Shown one piece after another: positions 18,022 through 28,831 of a stretch of 40,620 nucleotides of DNA. A program made the position numbers and the translations under genes. Position 1 is the stretch's first letter; every line of letters begins with the position of its first letter. The notes under the pieces were generated by a model that was not told where the DNA came from, made no database searches, and was given only the letters and a program-made list of their open reading frames with translations. Source of the stretch: Candidatus Woesearchaeota archaeon (lineage in GTDB: Archaea > Nanobdellota > Nanobdellia > Woesearchaeales > GW2011-AR9); the NCBI GenBank assembly GCA_018303285.1, contig JAGVYL010000002.1, forward strand, positions 6,483 through 47,102. Direction: 5' to 3'.

Positions 18022-18894
18022 TTATTTCTCTTTAGGATTTATCATTTCTTCCATTTCCAAATATTTTACTGGTGGATTTGTTATTAAGTCCACATCAGTT
18101 CCTTCTTTAAGTCCAATCCAAGCCGGAAAATCACATCTACGGTCTTCCTTCCTTTGAAAAGACATAGACTTCGCACGATAAGTGTTAAAGACAACAGAGA
18201 AATTCTTTCCGGCAGTAGCCTGAGAAAGGAAATATCCCAACGGATTTCCACAACCTATCTCTGTACGACATTCACCTGTGCTTCTTGGAGAACATTTTTT
18301 AGATGAAGGTTGTTCTATCGCATGCCATGCACCAAAAAAGAGAATTACTTTTGATTCGGGATTATCTGAAAAAACTTTCTTCTCCAGATTGTGGTAGATT
18401 TGAGCATCTCGATTAACTACTTTTCCTTCTATTTCATCTGGTCCGTCATGACAATCATGAGAATCAATAGCGTACACTTTAATCCCTGCTTCTTTTGCTT
18501 TATGTAAAAAGTAGAGGAACCCTTTACGCATACTATAAGTTTCTTTAGAGAACTGCTCATCGCTGATCTCCCCTTCTAAAAAGCGGTCTAATATTGGTTG
18601 GCTGTGATAGTCTAATTCTACTCCTAAGTTATTGTACCCTCTCGTTTTCAGTTTTGCCAGCAAATCACCTGCAAAATAATCATCTGCATCAACATCATGA
18701 AATTCACCTAAAATAAGGGTTTGGCTTTGTTCAGCTTGTTTGAGAATAGTTTCCTCTAAATCTGGCGTTTGCTCATTTTTTTTAAGAACAATTATTTGTG
18801 AAGGGCTAAGACTAGTCATCTCTAAGTTAGAAGTAGCGCATCCGGCTAACGCAAGAGCTAGACTTGCTCCTGCAATTAAATGTTTTAGACTCAT
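18022..18894 (-). CDS. ChaN-like lipoprotein
   Basis: Lipobox LALAGC; LILGEFHDVDADDYFAGDLL ... GVELDYH ... FFGAWHAIEQ. Confidence 0.7.
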   Translation of the reverse strand: MSLKHLIAGASLALALAGCATSNLEMTSLSPSQIIVLKKNEQTPDLEETILKQAEQSQTLILGEFHDVDADDYFAGDLLAKLKTRGYNNLGVELDYHSQPILDRFLEGEISDEQFSKETYSMRKGFLYFLHKAKEAGIKVYAIDSHDCHDGPDEIEGKVVNRDAQIYHNLEKKVFSDNPESKVILFFGAWHAIEQPSSKKCSPRSTGECRTEIGCGNPLGYFLSQATAGKNFSVVFNTYRAKSMSFQRKEDRRCDFPAWIGLKEGTDVDLITNPPVKYLEMEEMINPKEK

Positions 18895-19448
18895 TTTCTC
18901 TTCTCCGTTTTTTCATAATTACATTTTATTTTTGGATTAGAAGAAGTTGCTGTAGCTTGATAAGCAGTCAAATCTTCTAAAGTAATATATCCATCATTAT
19001 TGAGATCATCTGCAGGAGATAAGTAACAATCACCATTGACATCTGCAGGAATAAAGTTATCTTTAATTGTTCCTGCGACCAAATATGCAATCATAGATGG
19101 AGATAATTCACCTTTTCTGACCTTATCGCAATCGCTGTTCCACAATATGTATTCCATTATTAGAGATTTAGCATATTCTAACGAGCCAAGCCGGCCATCT
19201 TTTGGATCAGCTTTTTCACTCGAGCAGGGAGATTGCCAGCCATCATATCTTTGAATTGTTTTTGCTAATTCGGTGAAGCAAGTTAAGTCCTTTTCCATCA
19301 ACTCTACAGAAGATGAAGATGAACAAGTGGCTTTGTCTGCTAAAGTAGTCTTAGAATAAGCAGGAGCATCTGCCAAAGCAGGCGAACTAGTTAACCCTAA
19401 ATAAAATGCTGCCAGTCCAGTTATGATTGCCGTTTTTATGTTTACCAT
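18891..19448 (-). CDS. Exported dockerin/EF-hand-like protein
   Basis: Signal peptide (SPALADA); DVNGDCYLSPADDLNNDGYITLEDLTAY. Confidence 0.7.
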   Translation of the reverse strand: MVNIKTAIITGLAAFYLGLTSSPALADAPAYSKTTLADKATCSSSSSVELMEKDLTCFTELAKTIQRYDGWQSPCSSEKADPKDGRLGSLEYAKSLIMEYILWNSDCDKVRKGELSPSMIAYLVAGTIKDNFIPADVNGDCYLSPADDLNNDGYITLEDLTAYQATATSSNPKIKCNYEKTEKRK

Positions 19449-19581
19449 TTTGTGTTATCTCTTTATTTTTTAAGTTATCCTCATTCTGTGCTTAAAATCT
19501 CTCTAGTTTATAAACTTTTTGTTATTTTTATCACTTTAGAGTAGTCTCCAAACAAAGAGGACTGAATCTGTCATTTTTCTC

Positions 19582-21129
19582 TCATTCCAGCACTTCCATC
19601 ATGTGTCCCAGCAGCTTGTACGTTTTTACTCTTATAGATTCCTGCGTTTTCCATCCTGCTCTGTACCATAACACATGTTTTGACAATTTACTTCCTACTT
19701 TTCCGCGAGGGTCATCATCTAACCTCAACGTTTTAGTAGTAGGCAAGCCTTGATAGACATCTAATGCTGCATGAACTGTTCCGTCCAACATCCTTTGCGT
19801 AAGCGCCATCTGATCTACCGCGTTGCCGTCACTAGTGTTGATGAAGTATGTTCCTGCTCGCATCAGTCCAATCCTCTCTGCAGAGATAAGCCCTTCTGCT
19901 TTATGCGCTTTCACGTTTACAGAGACAATATCACTTGTTTCTAACAAAGTGTCTAGCTCTATATATTCATAGTCTACCGCTTTCTTTGTCGGACCAGCAT
20001 ATTGAACTTTCATACCTAAAGCAGCTCCAATTTGTGCTACTCTCCCGCCAATTCTACCCAATCCTACTATTCCCAACTTTTTACCTCTCAATGTTTCATC
20101 GTAATGGGAAAGGCTTTGGACATCAATCGCTTTATCTTTTTTGATAAGTTGAATCTTTCGTTTTACTGTTTCACTTACTTTATTAGAATCATATACAATA
20201 GTTTCGTGAGTGGCTAAGTACTTGTAAAATTCTGCACTACTTTCATCAATAGTTACTACTCTGTCCACTTTTATCTTAAAGCCCTCAGCCAAAACGGATT
20301 CCAAGTAATCTAAGCTCGTTTGTTCACCCAGTATTCCCACACGTTTCCCTTCCAGCAATTGTTCAGGCAGGATTTCATCTAAAGTCTTATCGTTAAAGCC
20401 GCCATAATGTTCCTGCGATCTTCCCAACTTATGAAATTGGTGTGAAAACTTGCCTCTGCGAGTACTTCTCTCGTTGAGGTGTGATTTTCTGTAGCGAGTA
20501 AACAAGCTGCTAAGAACGCCAATGGCAATATCCTCATCAGTCTCTGCTTTTTTATCTGTCTTTTTGGTTCTCTCAATTAATTTTACTAAGCCATCAAACT
20601 CTAGTTCTGATACTGCATCCGTCCCGTAATCCTGAACGCAGTTTGTATATATCCTTGCTTTACGTGTTTTCTCTACATCTAAGCGATGTTCAAATTCATG
20701 GGTCCAAGTGATAATGGCTTTAGTTTGACCATCCTCTACTAATTTATCTAAAACCGTCCCAGGGATGTTCGTCCAGCAGGTAAGCACACAATCAGCTCCT
20801 TTCACTCTGTTGTACAAGCACTGTGCAGAAACATCTTCTCTTAGTCCGGCTTCAGTCCAACATTGTGCTGTTTTTAATCTCTCATGCAATTCTGGAGTAA
20901 TTCCTTCAAAACTCTCCGGCAAACTAGACGGCCAGATAATTATGTTCGCATCAGTTGGAATCTCATAACTTTCTGGAACCACCCACTGCTTACTCGCCTC
21001 ATCATAAGTCATAGGGACTCGTTCAATTTTAGGCTTCTCAACTAACTGTTTAAGTACGGCTTCGTGCTCAGGATAGAAGATTATTGTATCCAAAGCCACT
21101 ACTTTTTTGAATTTTTGTACCGTTTTCAT
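19582..21129 (-). CDS. D-isomer-specific 2-hydroxyacid dehydrogenase-like protein, long form
   Basis: GKKLGIVGLGRIGGRVAQIGAALGMKVQYAG NAD-binding motif; MRAGTYFINTSDGNAVDQ; long atypical N-terminal half. Confidence 0.85.
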   Translation of the reverse strand: MKTVQKFKKVVALDTIIFYPEHEAVLKQLVEKPKIERVPMTYDEASKQWVVPESYEIPTDANIIIWPSSLPESFEGITPELHERLKTAQCWTEAGLREDVSAQCLYNRVKGADCVLTCWTNIPGTVLDKLVEDGQTKAIITWTHEFEHRLDVEKTRKARIYTNCVQDYGTDAVSELEFDGLVKLIERTKKTDKKAETDEDIAIGVLSSLFTRYRKSHLNERSTRRGKFSHQFHKLGRSQEHYGGFNDKTLDEILPEQLLEGKRVGILGEQTSLDYLESVLAEGFKIKVDRVVTIDESSAEFYKYLATHETIVYDSNKVSETVKRKIQLIKKDKAIDVQSLSHYDETLRGKKLGIVGLGRIGGRVAQIGAALGMKVQYAGPTKKAVDYEYIELDTLLETSDIVSVNVKAHKAEGLISAERIGLMRAGTYFINTSDGNAVDQMALTQRMLDGTVHAALDVYQGLPTTKTLRLDDDPRGKVGSKLSKHVLWYRAGWKTQESIRVKTYKLLGHMMEVLE

Positions 21130-21166
21130 GTGATTGCCTCCGTGTTTTAATCTTTGTTTATCACTA

Positions 21167-21194
21167 TAAAGTAAACACAGAGGTTACTACTTTA
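21167..21194. promoter_or_regulatory. Inverted-repeat operator candidate between dehydrogenase and TrmB genes
   Basis: TAAAGTA (21167-21173) and TACTTTA (21188-21194) in the divergent promoter region. Confidence 0.4.
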
Positions 21195-21254
21195 ATATTT
21201 GTTGTCTTATTGATAAAACGACAAGTTTAAAAAGTCCAAGATTATTCTCTCATA

Positions 21255-22403
21255 ATGGACATAAAAATCATCAGTGATAATTTTGATCTTACTAAAACCG
21301 AAGTAAACATCTATCTCTCGCTTCTTGAGCTAGGTGAAGCTACCGCAGCAGAGATTGCCTTAAAGAACGGCCTAAACCGAACCTTTACTTACGATCGAAT
21401 TGACAAACTATTAAAGAAGGGCTTGGCAAGCTATTACATCAAAGATGATAAAAAATACTTTAAGCCTGCTGATCCTTCCCAACTCATTGCTCTATTGAAA
21501 GAACATCAAGAAGAGATTCTGTCTAAGCTTAAGAAAAGAGAACAACAAGTTCAAGAGCTAATCCCCACACTGCAAAAATTTCAGAAGCCTAAAGAAAAAG
21601 TGCCATTGGTAGAGTTGTACTCCACCAAGAAAGGCATTAAAACTGTGCTTAATATCGCTTTGCGGGATAAAAACGAACTTTATATTCATGGGTCAATCGA
21701 TAAATTCGGTGAAACCATGGAGCATTATTATGAAATCTGGAATAAGCAGCGAGCAGAAGCAAACATAAACACTAAAGTCTTAACTGCAGATACCATTCAA
21801 TTAGACCGTGCCGAAACTGATTTTCTTGCCTCGGAAGAAAACGGGAATTCTACCACGTTCATCTTTGGGAATAATGTGGTCATTGTCTTATGGAGCCAGT
21901 TTCCCGTAGCCATTAGAATGCAAAGTGCAGAACTAGCTAAGAGCATGATTAAATCCTTTTTTACCTTATGGAATCGAGAAGTGAAGATTTATAGCGGAGT
22001 ACAGGGAATACAACGAGCTTATTGGGAATTAATATCTGGCAAAGCTAAAACTTATCGAGGTTACGGCTATTCCAAGCAGCTGGCCAACATTTACACCACT
22101 GAATTCAGTAATGCCTGGCATGTAGAGCGATTGAAAAATGGTATCGATAATAAGATAATTTCGTTTGACGATACCGCTTCCAGAGAATATTTTGGACCAA
22201 GAACAAAGAAGATCGGCTTATTTGAAGTTAGATTCTTAGACAAAGATTTGCAAGGCCCCGTGTGCGTAACTTTCTCGGAAAACTTAGTGGTTACATTTAT
22301 TTATACGGAAAAAGAATTAAAAGTAATCTTAAACAAAAACAAAGAAAGCATCGCTGCGTATAAAAGACATTTTGAATATCTTTGGAAAAGGGCGAAAAAG
22401 TAA
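21255..22403 (+). CDS. TrmB-family transcriptional regulator, two effector-like domains
   Basis: LTKTEVNIYLSLLELGEATAAEIALKNGLNRTFTYDRIDKLLKKGLASYYIKDDKKYFKPADP; two repeats of a KGIxx...YIHG/YRGYGYSKQ ... LWxRxxK region. Confidence 0.88.
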   Translation: MDIKIISDNFDLTKTEVNIYLSLLELGEATAAEIALKNGLNRTFTYDRIDKLLKKGLASYYIKDDKKYFKPADPSQLIALLKEHQEEILSKLKKREQQVQELIPTLQKFQKPKEKVPLVELYSTKKGIKTVLNIALRDKNELYIHGSIDKFGETMEHYYEIWNKQRAEANINTKVLTADTIQLDRAETDFLASEENGNSTTFIFGNNVVIVLWSQFPVAIRMQSAELAKSMIKSFFTLWNREVKIYSGVQGIQRAYWELISGKAKTYRGYGYSKQLANIYTTEFSNAWHVERLKNGIDNKIISFDDTASREYFGPRTKKIGLFEVRFLDKDLQGPVCVTFSENLVVTFIYTEKELKVILNKNKESIAAYKRHFEYLWKRAKK

Positions 22404-22536
22404 TACTATTTATTGATAATGCTCTATTCTTTTAACTATTAAACATATAATACGTTTAATCATTTACTTTCTCACTTTCGTGGATTTGTAGAGGTGTGCA
22501 AAAGAAGAGAAAAACGTTTCTTCTGCTCCACCTGAT

Positions 22537-23553
<1,017 letters not shown>

Positions 23554-23644
23554 TTATACTGACCGGAAAGGCGGCAGGTTTTAAAAAGGTATTTGTGATT
23601 TCATTTCCACAAAAGTTATAAATGGAAAAATAATCTTTTGAAAC

Positions 23645-23848
23645 ATGCTGGAAAAAATGGTGGAGAATGAAAAATTTTGTTTAGATACTAAAGCAAAACA
23701 GACTACGATCTCTCACGAAGGATGGCAGTACAAAGGGATGCTTAAACAACATTATTATGACACTGAGAAAAGAATCGAAGGGATTATATGTTATGATTGC
23801 ATGTATGTTCCAGCATTAGACCGATATGCATGGACTAAACGGCCTTAA
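23645..23848 (+). CDS. Small hypothetical protein
   Basis: Short ORF in gap between genes with own start; CLDTK, CYDCMYVP. Confidence 0.4.
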   Translation: MLEKMVENEKFCLDTKAKQTTISHEGWQYKGMLKQHYYDTEKRIEGIICYDCMYVPALDRYAWTKRP

Positions 23849-23866
23849 AAACATTGAGTTATTCTT

Positions 23867-24008
23867 GTTTTTTTATTTTAGCAATGAAAAAACTATCGTC
23901 ACTCACTCTATTCGTGCTGGAAGTTTCTTTATCTTGGCGATAAAAAAACTATCGTCACTCATTCTATTCTTGCCGGAAGTTTTTTTATTTTAGCAATAAA
24001 AAAACCTT
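23867..24008. repeat. 56-bp tandem repeat, about 2.5 copies, at the 3' end of the methyltransferase gene
   Basis: Units start at 23867, 23923 and 23979 (GTTTYTTTATYTTRGCRATRAAAAAACTATCGTCACTCAYTCTATTCKTGCYGGAA). Confidence 0.9.
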
Positions 24009-24921
24009 CCGTATCATTGTCCTGCGGCCAAATACGCAAGCACTTTTTTATTTCTGGAGAATATGTTTCTTTTTCAAACTGTAGAACGGCCGGACTGTGC
24101 TTTAAACCGTGCAGTTTTATTTCTTCCAATCTGGCTGCAGGATATTTCTCCAAAAGCCAATTGATTACTCCTTCATCTTCTTCCGGCTCTAAAGTGCAGG
24201 TAGAATAAACCAGCTCTCCGCCTTCTTTAAGATTGTTGAAAGCTGTTTCCAAAAGCTTTCTTTGCTGAGAAGCCAACCGTTTGGCCGCTTGAGGATTCCA
24301 CCAGTTAAGAATGCGGGGAGATTTCATAATTGTTCCTGTACCTGTACAGGGGGCGTCCAAAAGAATCTTATCGAACTGTATGGTCTTAAAACCATAGCCA
24401 GTCATATTTGTAACTACCACATTGAGAATGCCGCTTCTCTGAAGATTAATTCCCAAGGATTTGATTCTTTCTCCGCTCAGCTCATTGGCAATGATAATTC
24501 CTTTGTTCTGCATCATGGCGGCCATCTGAGTTGTTTTACTCCCTGGAGCAGCACACATATCCAAAACAATCTCTCCTGGTTTCGGCTGAAGAACAATAGG
24601 GGGAATCATGGATGAAGCATCTTGGACGTAGAAATAGCCAAGATGATGCTCAAGCAGATTACCGATGTCTCGGCGTTCTTCTCTCTTATGGCTGATCCAG
24701 AATCCTTCCTTACACCAAGGAATAGGCTGAAGAGACCAGTTTTTTTCTATGCGGTTTTTTAATTCAGAAGCAGATATTTTGAGAGTGTTAGCACGGATAG
24801 AACGGCGAAGAAAAGAGAGAGAAGCTTGTTTGAATGTTTCCCAATCAGTTAATTGAGAGTATCTCTCGATAAACTTTTCTTTGAAAACGTATTTGCCGGC
24901 ATTGGGGAAGGGGGGAAGCAT
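23959..24921 (-). CDS. Nop2/Sun (NSUN/RsmB-type) RNA m5C methyltransferase
   Basis: VLDMCAAPGSKTTQMA, DKILLDAPCTGTGTIMKSP, LVYSTCTLEPEEDEGVI. Confidence 0.95.
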   Translation of the reverse strand: MLPPFPNAGKYVFKEKFIERYSQLTDWETFKQASLSFLRRSIRANTLKISASELKNRIEKNWSLQPIPWCKEGFWISHKREERRDIGNLLEHHLGYFYVQDASSMIPPIVLQPKPGEIVLDMCAAPGSKTTQMAAMMQNKGIIIANELSGERIKSLGINLQRSGILNVVVTNMTGYGFKTIQFDKILLDAPCTGTGTIMKSPRILNWWNPQAAKRLASQQRKLLETAFNNLKEGGELVYSTCTLEPEEDEGVINWLLEKYPAARLEEIKLHGLKHSPAVLQFEKETYSPEIKKCLRIWPQDNDTEGFFIAKIKKLPARIE

Positions 24922-24972
24922 TTAGAAAGAAAACGAGGAGTTCTTTTTATATTATTTTGAAAAAATAAAGAA

Positions 24973-25016
24973 CTTATTTATTCGGTATTTATTCGATATT
25001 TATTCGGTATTTATTC
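24973..25016. repeat. 11-bp tandem repeat, about 4 copies
   Basis: TATTTATTCGG/A repeated across the stop codon of the 25011-27401 gene. Confidence 0.85.
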
Positions 25017-27401
25017 TGCTTTACAAGTTAGTTTATATTTCAGGCACGGTCCACACGGGTTTTTACTGCAATATGAACCATCTTTGCCGCCCATAATTTG
25101 ATAGTACCTTTCTTCGGCTTGCTGCCAAAGCCAGTCTGGAGGGTCAGTGCTTATCACTAAATCGTATTCTAACTGGGCACAAGATAAACATTTTTTGGCT
25201 TCAGGAATTGGCAACTCGCTGTATACAGAAAATATTTCTTCATAATTTCCTCCGTAAGCCCTAAATGCATACGGATAAAAACCAGTTTCTTCCCGTATGA
25301 AATGCGTATACCTGTTTCTTAAATCCTCTGCCCCCTCAATTTTTTCCTCGGTCCAATAATCCAGATTAGCGCCAATCTTTTGGATGTAGTCCGCTCTGAG
25401 GGGGGAATCCTTACTTTCTAGCATAAGAGATTTTAAATGTTCTCCGTTTGCTACACCTTTTCCCAGGTCTTGTGCTTTTCTTGCTAATTCTTCTACTTCT
25501 TCGACCATTATTTCAAAATCTTCAGAAGAACTAACATATATCTCATCCGCAAGATTAACCGCTATCGTGTTTTCTTTCATTTCAATACCTCTCGATTTAA
25601 GGATAGCTTTAAGGTGTTTATCTCCTAATTCCATAATCTGACTATTTAATTCTTTTTCAGTTATTTCTTCGGATTCAAATCTTTCTAAAAGCAATCCTTC
25701 TTCAACAAGATATTCTGGTGAATCTTTAAGATGTACCTCGGAAGCTTCTTTAGAAATTATATACCCCTTCAGAATGTGTTTAAACTCATGATCTAATGTT
25801 CCTAAAGGCGTGGTCCCAGTTCTGATTGCAGGATTAAAAGAAATAGTGGAACCGTCCATCATTCTTTCTCCTACGGATAAGGTTAACAAAGTGCCTCCGG
25901 CATTTAACTGAGTGCCAAAGTACACTTGAGAGATGTATTTGTTCAGGCTGGTTTTTCCTTTTAGCCATTGGTCTGTAGTTTGGGCTAGATTAGCTGTAAT
26001 CTCTTGGTATTCTGGAGGAGTAGGATTGCCATACCCTTTTTTAAGATACTCTTCTATACTTTCTGGTGTAGCCATTCCGATAGAAAAATCTATTTGGGGG
26101 TGTTTCACCCGCAGATCATCCATAGTTTTCATCATATTCGATTCAATAAAATCAGAAACCTCCAGCCCCAGACTATTTCCCCCTATAGGTTTATCGTTTC
26201 TTAACAAAAGATATCTATTTGAAGAGCTTGTTCTAAGAAGGTCTGCGAAATTATTTGAGATCAATTCCATAGCAACACTATTCCGTTGGTCTATCGGGCC
26301 GGCCTTTCCTTCGAATGGCTTGGAAGGAATCATAGTCAGTTTTCCTTCCTGGACGTTTATTCCCATTCGGCCATTTTCTAAACTTGTTTTTCCGCCTCCG
26401 TTCTGATGCCTTAATAAAGGAGTTTTTTCCGCTTCGGCACGAGAAATAACCTCTAAATTATCTCCCCCCAAAACAGTTATAGACAGCGTATCTCTCTCAT
26501 CAGGCACCCAGGTAAACTTATCTTTAATCAGCTTTCCATCTTCATCTTTCTCGTACTGCCGTTTTACCATATTGAACAGAAGATTTCCCGGTAGAGGATC
26601 GATTTTAACCGTTCCGTCTTTAGTCGTTCTGATATCTAATCCTGCATCAGAGATAGCTATATAATTACCTTCTGGTTTGATTAAAGGATTAAAATGAATA
26701 TCTATCGGATTGGTCTCTGCGAGAATCTCGTAAAAATCTATTCTTGCCGTATTCCCTAGTTTCACATAGCTTTGACCATTTCTAAAACTAAGCGATTTAA
26801 CGGACAGAACAGAGCCATCTTTTCCAATGTATGCTGTTTCCTCCTGTATGGTAAAACTATCTTCAAAAGAAATGCTGCTTTCTTGAATTTCCTTGAGACC
26901 GAGATGATTTATCTCTCCGTTTTCATCTATTTCTACTTCCCAGCCTTCCTTTCCGGCAAAGACTAAACTCTCCTCTTCTCCAAAAGTAGCTCTAAGAATA
27001 CCGTGGACGATTTTAGCGCTCTGGCCTAAGCTTTTAACCTTGATTTGGGTTACTTTTTCGATCGCCTCTCTGGCGCGCTCTTCGTTTACATCAATCGCTA
27101 AATTGTTAATTTTTTCTAGATTAAGAACGATTTGTTCTGTGGTCGTAGCCAAACGTTGATCCACGTTAAGTTGATTGTAGTTTAGTTTATCTGCGGGGAC
27201 ATCGGGAATTCTGGAGGGGGGAATTTTACTCCAGATTGCATTACCCCAATCGATAGAAGAATAATCGCCGGTTTGATAATTGAACTGCTCTGGTGCATCT
27301 TTGTTCCAAGGACAATCAATATCTTCTGGACAAGCGGCAAAAGAGATAGGAAGAACTAACAAGATAACTAGTATGAATAGATTAAGTTTATTCTTTTTCA
27401 T
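25011..27401 (-). CDS. Large exported putative zinc metalloprotease, cassette gene B3
   Basis: Signal peptide; HEFKH (HExxH); paralog of 11494-14088; C-terminal CSKNPCGPCLKYKLTCKAE. Confidence 0.8.
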   Translation of the reverse strand: MKKNKLNLFILVILLVLPISFAACPEDIDCPWNKDAPEQFNYQTGDYSSIDWGNAIWSKIPPSRIPDVPADKLNYNQLNVDQRLATTTEQIVLNLEKINNLAIDVNEERAREAIEKVTQIKVKSLGQSAKIVHGILRATFGEEESLVFAGKEGWEVEIDENGEINHLGLKEIQESSISFEDSFTIQEETAYIGKDGSVLSVKSLSFRNGQSYVKLGNTARIDFYEILAETNPIDIHFNPLIKPEGNYIAISDAGLDIRTTKDGTVKIDPLPGNLLFNMVKRQYEKDEDGKLIKDKFTWVPDERDTLSITVLGGDNLEVISRAEAEKTPLLRHQNGGGKTSLENGRMGINVQEGKLTMIPSKPFEGKAGPIDQRNSVAMELISNNFADLLRTSSSNRYLLLRNDKPIGGNSLGLEVSDFIESNMMKTMDDLRVKHPQIDFSIGMATPESIEEYLKKGYGNPTPPEYQEITANLAQTTDQWLKGKTSLNKYISQVYFGTQLNAGGTLLTLSVGERMMDGSTISFNPAIRTGTTPLGTLDHEFKHILKGYIISKEASEVHLKDSPEYLVEEGLLLERFESEEITEKELNSQIMELGDKHLKAILKSRGIEMKENTIAVNLADEIYVSSSEDFEIMVEEVEELARKAQDLGKGVANGEHLKSLMLESKDSPLRADYIQKIGANLDYWTEEKIEGAEDLRNRYTHFIREETGFYPYAFRAYGGNYEEIFSVYSELPIPEAKKCLSCAQLEYDLVISTDPPDWLWQQAEERYYQIMGGKDGSYCSKNPCGPCLKYKLTCKAE

Positions 27402-28146
27402 TATAACGCACCGCAAATCTCAAATGATATTTTTCCCCTTCGTGAAGATACTCGCTTTGTTCTATATCAAACAGATAGGTGTCATTACTAACAGAAAGAA
27501 GATTAACGAAAAGACCATTTTGGGAAGCTAATTCTGAAAAACAGCTTAAACAGACTTCTTCGTCTTTTTGGGATTGAACAATCTGCTTGGCCGTCTGAAA
27601 GGCAGAGTACATCTTTTTAGATGAGATTTCCGTAACAAAGGAAGAAATCTCTTTGACTTGATTATTTTTGGTGATAGTTGCCAGAAGATTGGTGTTCAGA
27701 ATTATTTTTTGCGTAGTTAAGATGACCTGAGAAGAAGGTTTAGAAAAATTAATGTTATAATCGGAATCTTTGGAGAAATCAGTTACGCATAAGCCAACTA
27801 ATGAATCAACGTATTTAGATAATTGCTGGGCGAGGATTTCATCTGTAGGAAAAATGTTTTCTTTTCCATTAAGATAGTAGGGGACATTTTCTGTTGATTC
27901 TAATGTTGATTTTTCCGATAGAATGAAGTAACCGCCCCGCCGGCTGTTCTCAAAGACGGCATCTTCCAGAGTTTTCTTTAGGCAAGATTGAATATATTCT
28001 TGAATTGGACCAGTGTTTAAAACGTTTGGCTCCGGCTTCTCTTTAAAGGAAAAAAAGAAAAACGCGGCAAGGATAAGAAAAAGGAAAATACCAAAAATAA
28101 TAAAAATAGTAATTTGCCCCGTTTTAGCCATATGCTCGTTAAACAA
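27388..28146 (-). CDS. Pilin-like membrane-anchored protein, cassette gene A3
   Basis: MAKTGQITIFIIFGIFLFLIL class III-like signal; PIQEYIQSCLKKTLEDAVFENSRRGGYF; overlaps the next gene. Confidence 0.8.
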   Translation of the reverse strand: MFNEHMAKTGQITIFIIFGIFLFLILAAFFFFSFKEKPEPNVLNTGPIQEYIQSCLKKTLEDAVFENSRRGGYFILSEKSTLESTENVPYYLNGKENIFPTDEILAQQLSKYVDSLVGLCVTDFSKDSDYNINFSKPSSQVILTTQKIILNTNLLATITKNNQVKEISSFVTEISSKKMYSAFQTAKQIVQSQKDEEVCLSCFSELASQNGLFVNLLSVSNDTYLFDIEQSEYLHEGEKYHLRFAVRYNEKE

Positions 28147-28164
28147 CGGATTACAATTAAAAAT

Positions 28165-28703
28165 CTATCTATTTTTTACAGTAGTTTTTGCTCCGGTCAG
28201 ATCCACAATTTGCGATGGGCGGCCGCGCTTCTCTCCTTCATAAATGATAAAATCCAAGCCACGCTTGATATCAGGATGGAGATTTTCATGGGAAGTCATA
28301 AACGGCTCGCCAGTGCGGTTGGCGGAGGTGGTAATAATTGGAGTATTTACTGCCGAAACAAAATCCTGCATCCAATGGCTGGGAATTCTTACACCGAGTG
28401 TATTCTTATCTAGATGGACACTTTTGGCCACGCAACTTTTGTTTTTCATTTTCAAAATTAAAGTGTAAGGGCCGGGCAGTTTACCTAACCATTCTTCTGC
28501 TTTTTTATCCACTACACAATTCTCTCTAATCCAATCGACAGAAGGAGCCCATACAGAGAAAGGCTTATCGCTTTGGCCTTTTAGTTCTCTGACTTTCTTT
28601 ACTGCTTTTTCGTCTTTAGCATTACATCCCAAACCGTAGATAGTATCGCTAGGATGTCGGCAATCTGAGGAGCAGCTAATTCCAATTCATGCTTATTTAA
28701 CAT
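28165..28703 (-). pseudogene. YrdC/Sua5-family threonylcarbamoyl-AMP synthase, apparently disrupted near the N-terminus
   Basis: PSDTIYGLGCNAKDEKAV...GPYTLILK...LGVRIPSH...IITTSANRTGEP; no in-frame start upstream, and the remaining 5' coding (MLNKHELELAAPQIADIL) is in another frame. Confidence 0.7.
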
Positions 28704-28831
28704 ATCCACATAAATCACCCCAGTACCCAGCGCAAAACCACTGTTTATAAGTATTACGTATATACCTCATATTTACCTAAGAATAAATGTAAATAGTGCT
28801 AAATACAGGTTATATTGTATAGAGAAACGGA

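Noticed and set aside
23867-24008. CRISPR array interpretation of the 56-bp repeats
   Set aside because: Units are contiguous with no spacers and derive from the gene terminus.
24262-24615. 117-aa plus-strand ORF
   Set aside because: Antisense to the well-supported Nop2/Sun methyltransferase.
25933-26406. 157-aa plus-strand ORF
   Set aside because: Antisense within the B3 coding gene with no recognisable domain.
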